Shown here in pieces: positions 50,417-51,401 of a stretch of 51,401 nt of DNA. Position 1 is the stretch's first letter; each line of letters opens with the position of its first letter. The DNA is from a virus. Location of the stretch: the IMG/VR virus record IMGVR_UViG_3300047444_000650, positions 1-51,401 of that record; one strand, written 5' to 3'. Both the position numbers and the translations under genes were made by a program. The notes under the pieces are model-generated. The model ran no database searches. It saw only the letters and a list, made by a program, of their open reading frames with translations, and was not told where the DNA came from.

Positions 50417-50448
50417 AAACGCCACCTGCCCGGGGGCAGGTGGCGTTT
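50417..50448 (-). terminator. 15-bp perfect bidirectional terminator
   Basis: AAACGCCACCTGCCC and GGGCAGGTGGCGTTT are perfect complements around two bases. The T-run on each strand lets it end the CobS/CobT operon leftward and the primase-helicase transcript rightward. Confidence 0.85.
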
Positions 50449-50472
50449 GATCGGCGCGGCGGTTGGCCAGGG

Positions 50473-50622
50473 TCAGGGCTGGCGGGGCGGGGCCTTGGGC
50501 GGCGCTTCCCTCGCCACGCGGTCCGTCATGGCCTTGTGGCGCGCCAGCCGGCGCGCCACGCGTTGGGCGCGCGGTGCTGGGTTCGGGTTCACCAGTCGCC
50601 CCGGAGGGGCGCGGCGCGTCAT
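50473..50622 (-). CDS. Small basic protein coupled to the CobT-like gene
   Basis: 49 residues. The ATG at 50622 overlaps the TGA of the CobT-like gene (ATGA), and the stop at 50473 lies 25 bases before the strong terminator. The sequence is very basic with a helix (RVARRLARHKAMTDRVAREAPP) and a Pro-rich C-terminus. The tight coupling and operon-end position support a real gene; it may bind nucleic acid or the acidic CobT linker. No family recognised. Confidence 0.5.
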   Translation of the reverse strand: MTRRAPPGRLVNPNPAPRAQRVARRLARHKAMTDRVAREAPPKAPPRQP

Positions 50623-51401
50623 GCCGCACCTTCCGGCGCGGCTTCCTCCAGCATCCTCGCCAGAACCCCTAGCCCCGTTTGGCCAAGGGTGGCGAGGTCG
50701 TTGACGTTGACACTGTGGCCACCAGGGAAAGCGTGGACCACGTTCGGCGCGGCCATGCCCAGGGCGACCACTTCAACGCCCCAGGTCCGGGCGACAAGGC
50801 AAGCGTCCGTCACGGCGCCGTTGCCGTAGTTACAATCTCCATCGGTCAGGACCATCATCAGATGCCGGGTGGCGTCCACCGTCCGCAACACTTCAGCCGC
50901 CCCCAGGATGGCCGGCGACATGGGCGTTGTGACCTGCGGGTGGATAGCGCTCAGTCGGTGGGCATTGGCTCGCACGGGCAAACCAAAGGGCAGGATTTCA
51001 ACCAGGCGAGCCATGGCGACGGTCCCGTCATCTTCGCCATGGTCGATGAAACCAAATACCGCGACCTTGGCGCCAGCGTCTTCGGCGGCGGCGGCAATGT
51101 GAAACGCGGTCACGCACGCCATGGCATGGCGTTCGCCAGACATGGAACCGGACAGGTCCAGCAACACAAGCAGGGCGGTATCCATGCCGGGTGTCTCTTG
51201 TTTCCGGCTGAATACGTCCAGGGCTCCCGTTCCAAGCCGTGCCAGGGCGCGGCGATCCAGCCGGCCCGATGTTTCGCGGTGCGTCACCTGGACTCTCTCA
51301 GGCGAGACCAGAAGCCGGGAAATCTGGCCATGAAGCACGGCGCGTCCTGGTAGCGCGGCATTGTATCCCGTGACATCGGCGAGGGCGTTGCCGGGCAGGT
51401 T
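50619..51401 (-). CDS. cobT: CobT-like protein, C-terminal VWA part (continues from base 1)
   Basis: The frame is open to 51401 and continues in register at base 3 of the window, completing a 544-residue protein. By full-length numbering, residues ~310-360 (RLLVSPERVQVTHRETSGRLD, then LARLGTGALDVFSR) match the segment before the VWA domain in CobT. The metal-ion-dependent adhesion site is complete: DLSGSMSG (Asp366, Ser368, Ser370), a TPMSP Thr and LTDGD. The VWA module typically docks onto AAA+ partners such as CobS. The C-terminus is short and helical. The GTG at 51338 is not the true start. Confidence 0.85.
   Translation of the reverse strand, partial: NLPGNALADVTGYNAALPGRAVLHGQISRLLVSPERVQVTHRETSGRLDRRALARLGTGALDVFSRKQETPGMDTALLVLLDLSGSMSGERHAMACVTAFHIAAAAEDAGAKVAVFGFIDHGEDDGTVAMARLVEILPFGLPVRANAHRLSAIHPQVTTPMSPAILGAAEVLRTVDATRHLMMVLTDGDCNYGNGAVTDACLVARTWGVEVVALGMAAPNVVHAFPGGHSVNVNDLATLGQTGLGVLARMLEEAAPEGAA

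Larger units (their letters stand above)
50071..50472. other. Non-coding origin-like block
   Basis: About 400 bases combining an AT-rich inverted repeat, three iteron-like repeats, a G-rich hexamer array and a bidirectional terminator. It sits between the primase-helicase and the convergent CobT-like operon. No convincing ORF. Best candidate for the phage replication origin. Confidence 0.5.

Noticed and set aside
50111-50629. 172-codon minus-strand ORF with a Gly-Pro run
   Set aside because: It is produced by translating the hexamer array and the terminator; a 49-codon frame coupled to cobT is more plausible.

Overview
The window is the essentially complete genome of a temperate tailed bacteriophage, or a prophage-derived contig, with podovirus-type morphogenesis genes. 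Base composition is high in G+C. The tail-fibre N-terminus, the CobS/CobT-type genes and the codon bias suggest an alphaproteobacterial host; this is inference, and no genus can be named. The sequence appears circular or circularly permuted. A CobT-like gene enters the window at 852 on the minus strand, runs off base 1 in a run of Gly-Asp-Gln codons, and continues in the same frame from 51401 down to 50619.

Layout: (1) 50417-2394, minus strand across the junction: a CobS-like AAA+ ATPase, a CobT-like HExxH plus VWA protein, a 49-residue basic ORF and a strong terminator. (2) 2555-33576, plus strand: small zinc-knuckle and TerS-like genes, two or three tail-fibre genes (one with an S74 auto-chaperone), small virion or membrane genes, two Ig-like genes, TerL, portal, scaffold, major capsid protein, an Acb2/Tad1-like putative signal sponge, tail-tube/adaptor genes, a GNAT-like internal protein, internal virion proteins, a lytic transglycosylase and a 2597-residue polyvalent protein. 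(3) 33577-34013: AT-rich convergent spacer. (4) 34014-43237, minus strand: early replication/recombination operon with mostly ATGA-type overlaps: Cro-like regulator, RuvC-like resolvase, SNF2 helicase, HAD phosphatase-like protein, Cas4/RecB-like DUF2800 nuclease, zinc-ribbon protein, DUF2815 ssDNA-binding protein, winged helix, family A DNA polymerase and DNA methyltransferase. (5) 43238-43531: divergent immunity/control region with operator-like palindromes. (6) 43532-47233, plus strand: XRE repressor, excisionase-like protein, tyrosine integrase, second XRE regulator and small proteins. (7) 47563-50070: primase-helicase of the DUF5906/VapE type. It is followed by a non-coding block (50071-50472) with an inverted repeat, three iteron-like 15-mers, a GGGCCA x15 hexamer array and a bidirectional terminator; this is the best candidate for the replication origin.

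Inferred life cycle: the divergent Cro/XRE switch with integrase and Xis decides lysogeny. The minus operon plus the primase-helicase replicate the genome. TerL, portal, scaffold and capsid build a short-tailed virion that carries internal ejection proteins, the transglycosylase and the polyvalent protein. The CobS/CobT pair has no cobalamin-pathway partners and probably forms an AAA+/VWA remodelling machine. With the Acb2-like protein next to the capsid gene it is the most interesting accessory content. No tRNA, CRISPR array or insertion sequence was recognised, and no classical holin-endolysin cassette.
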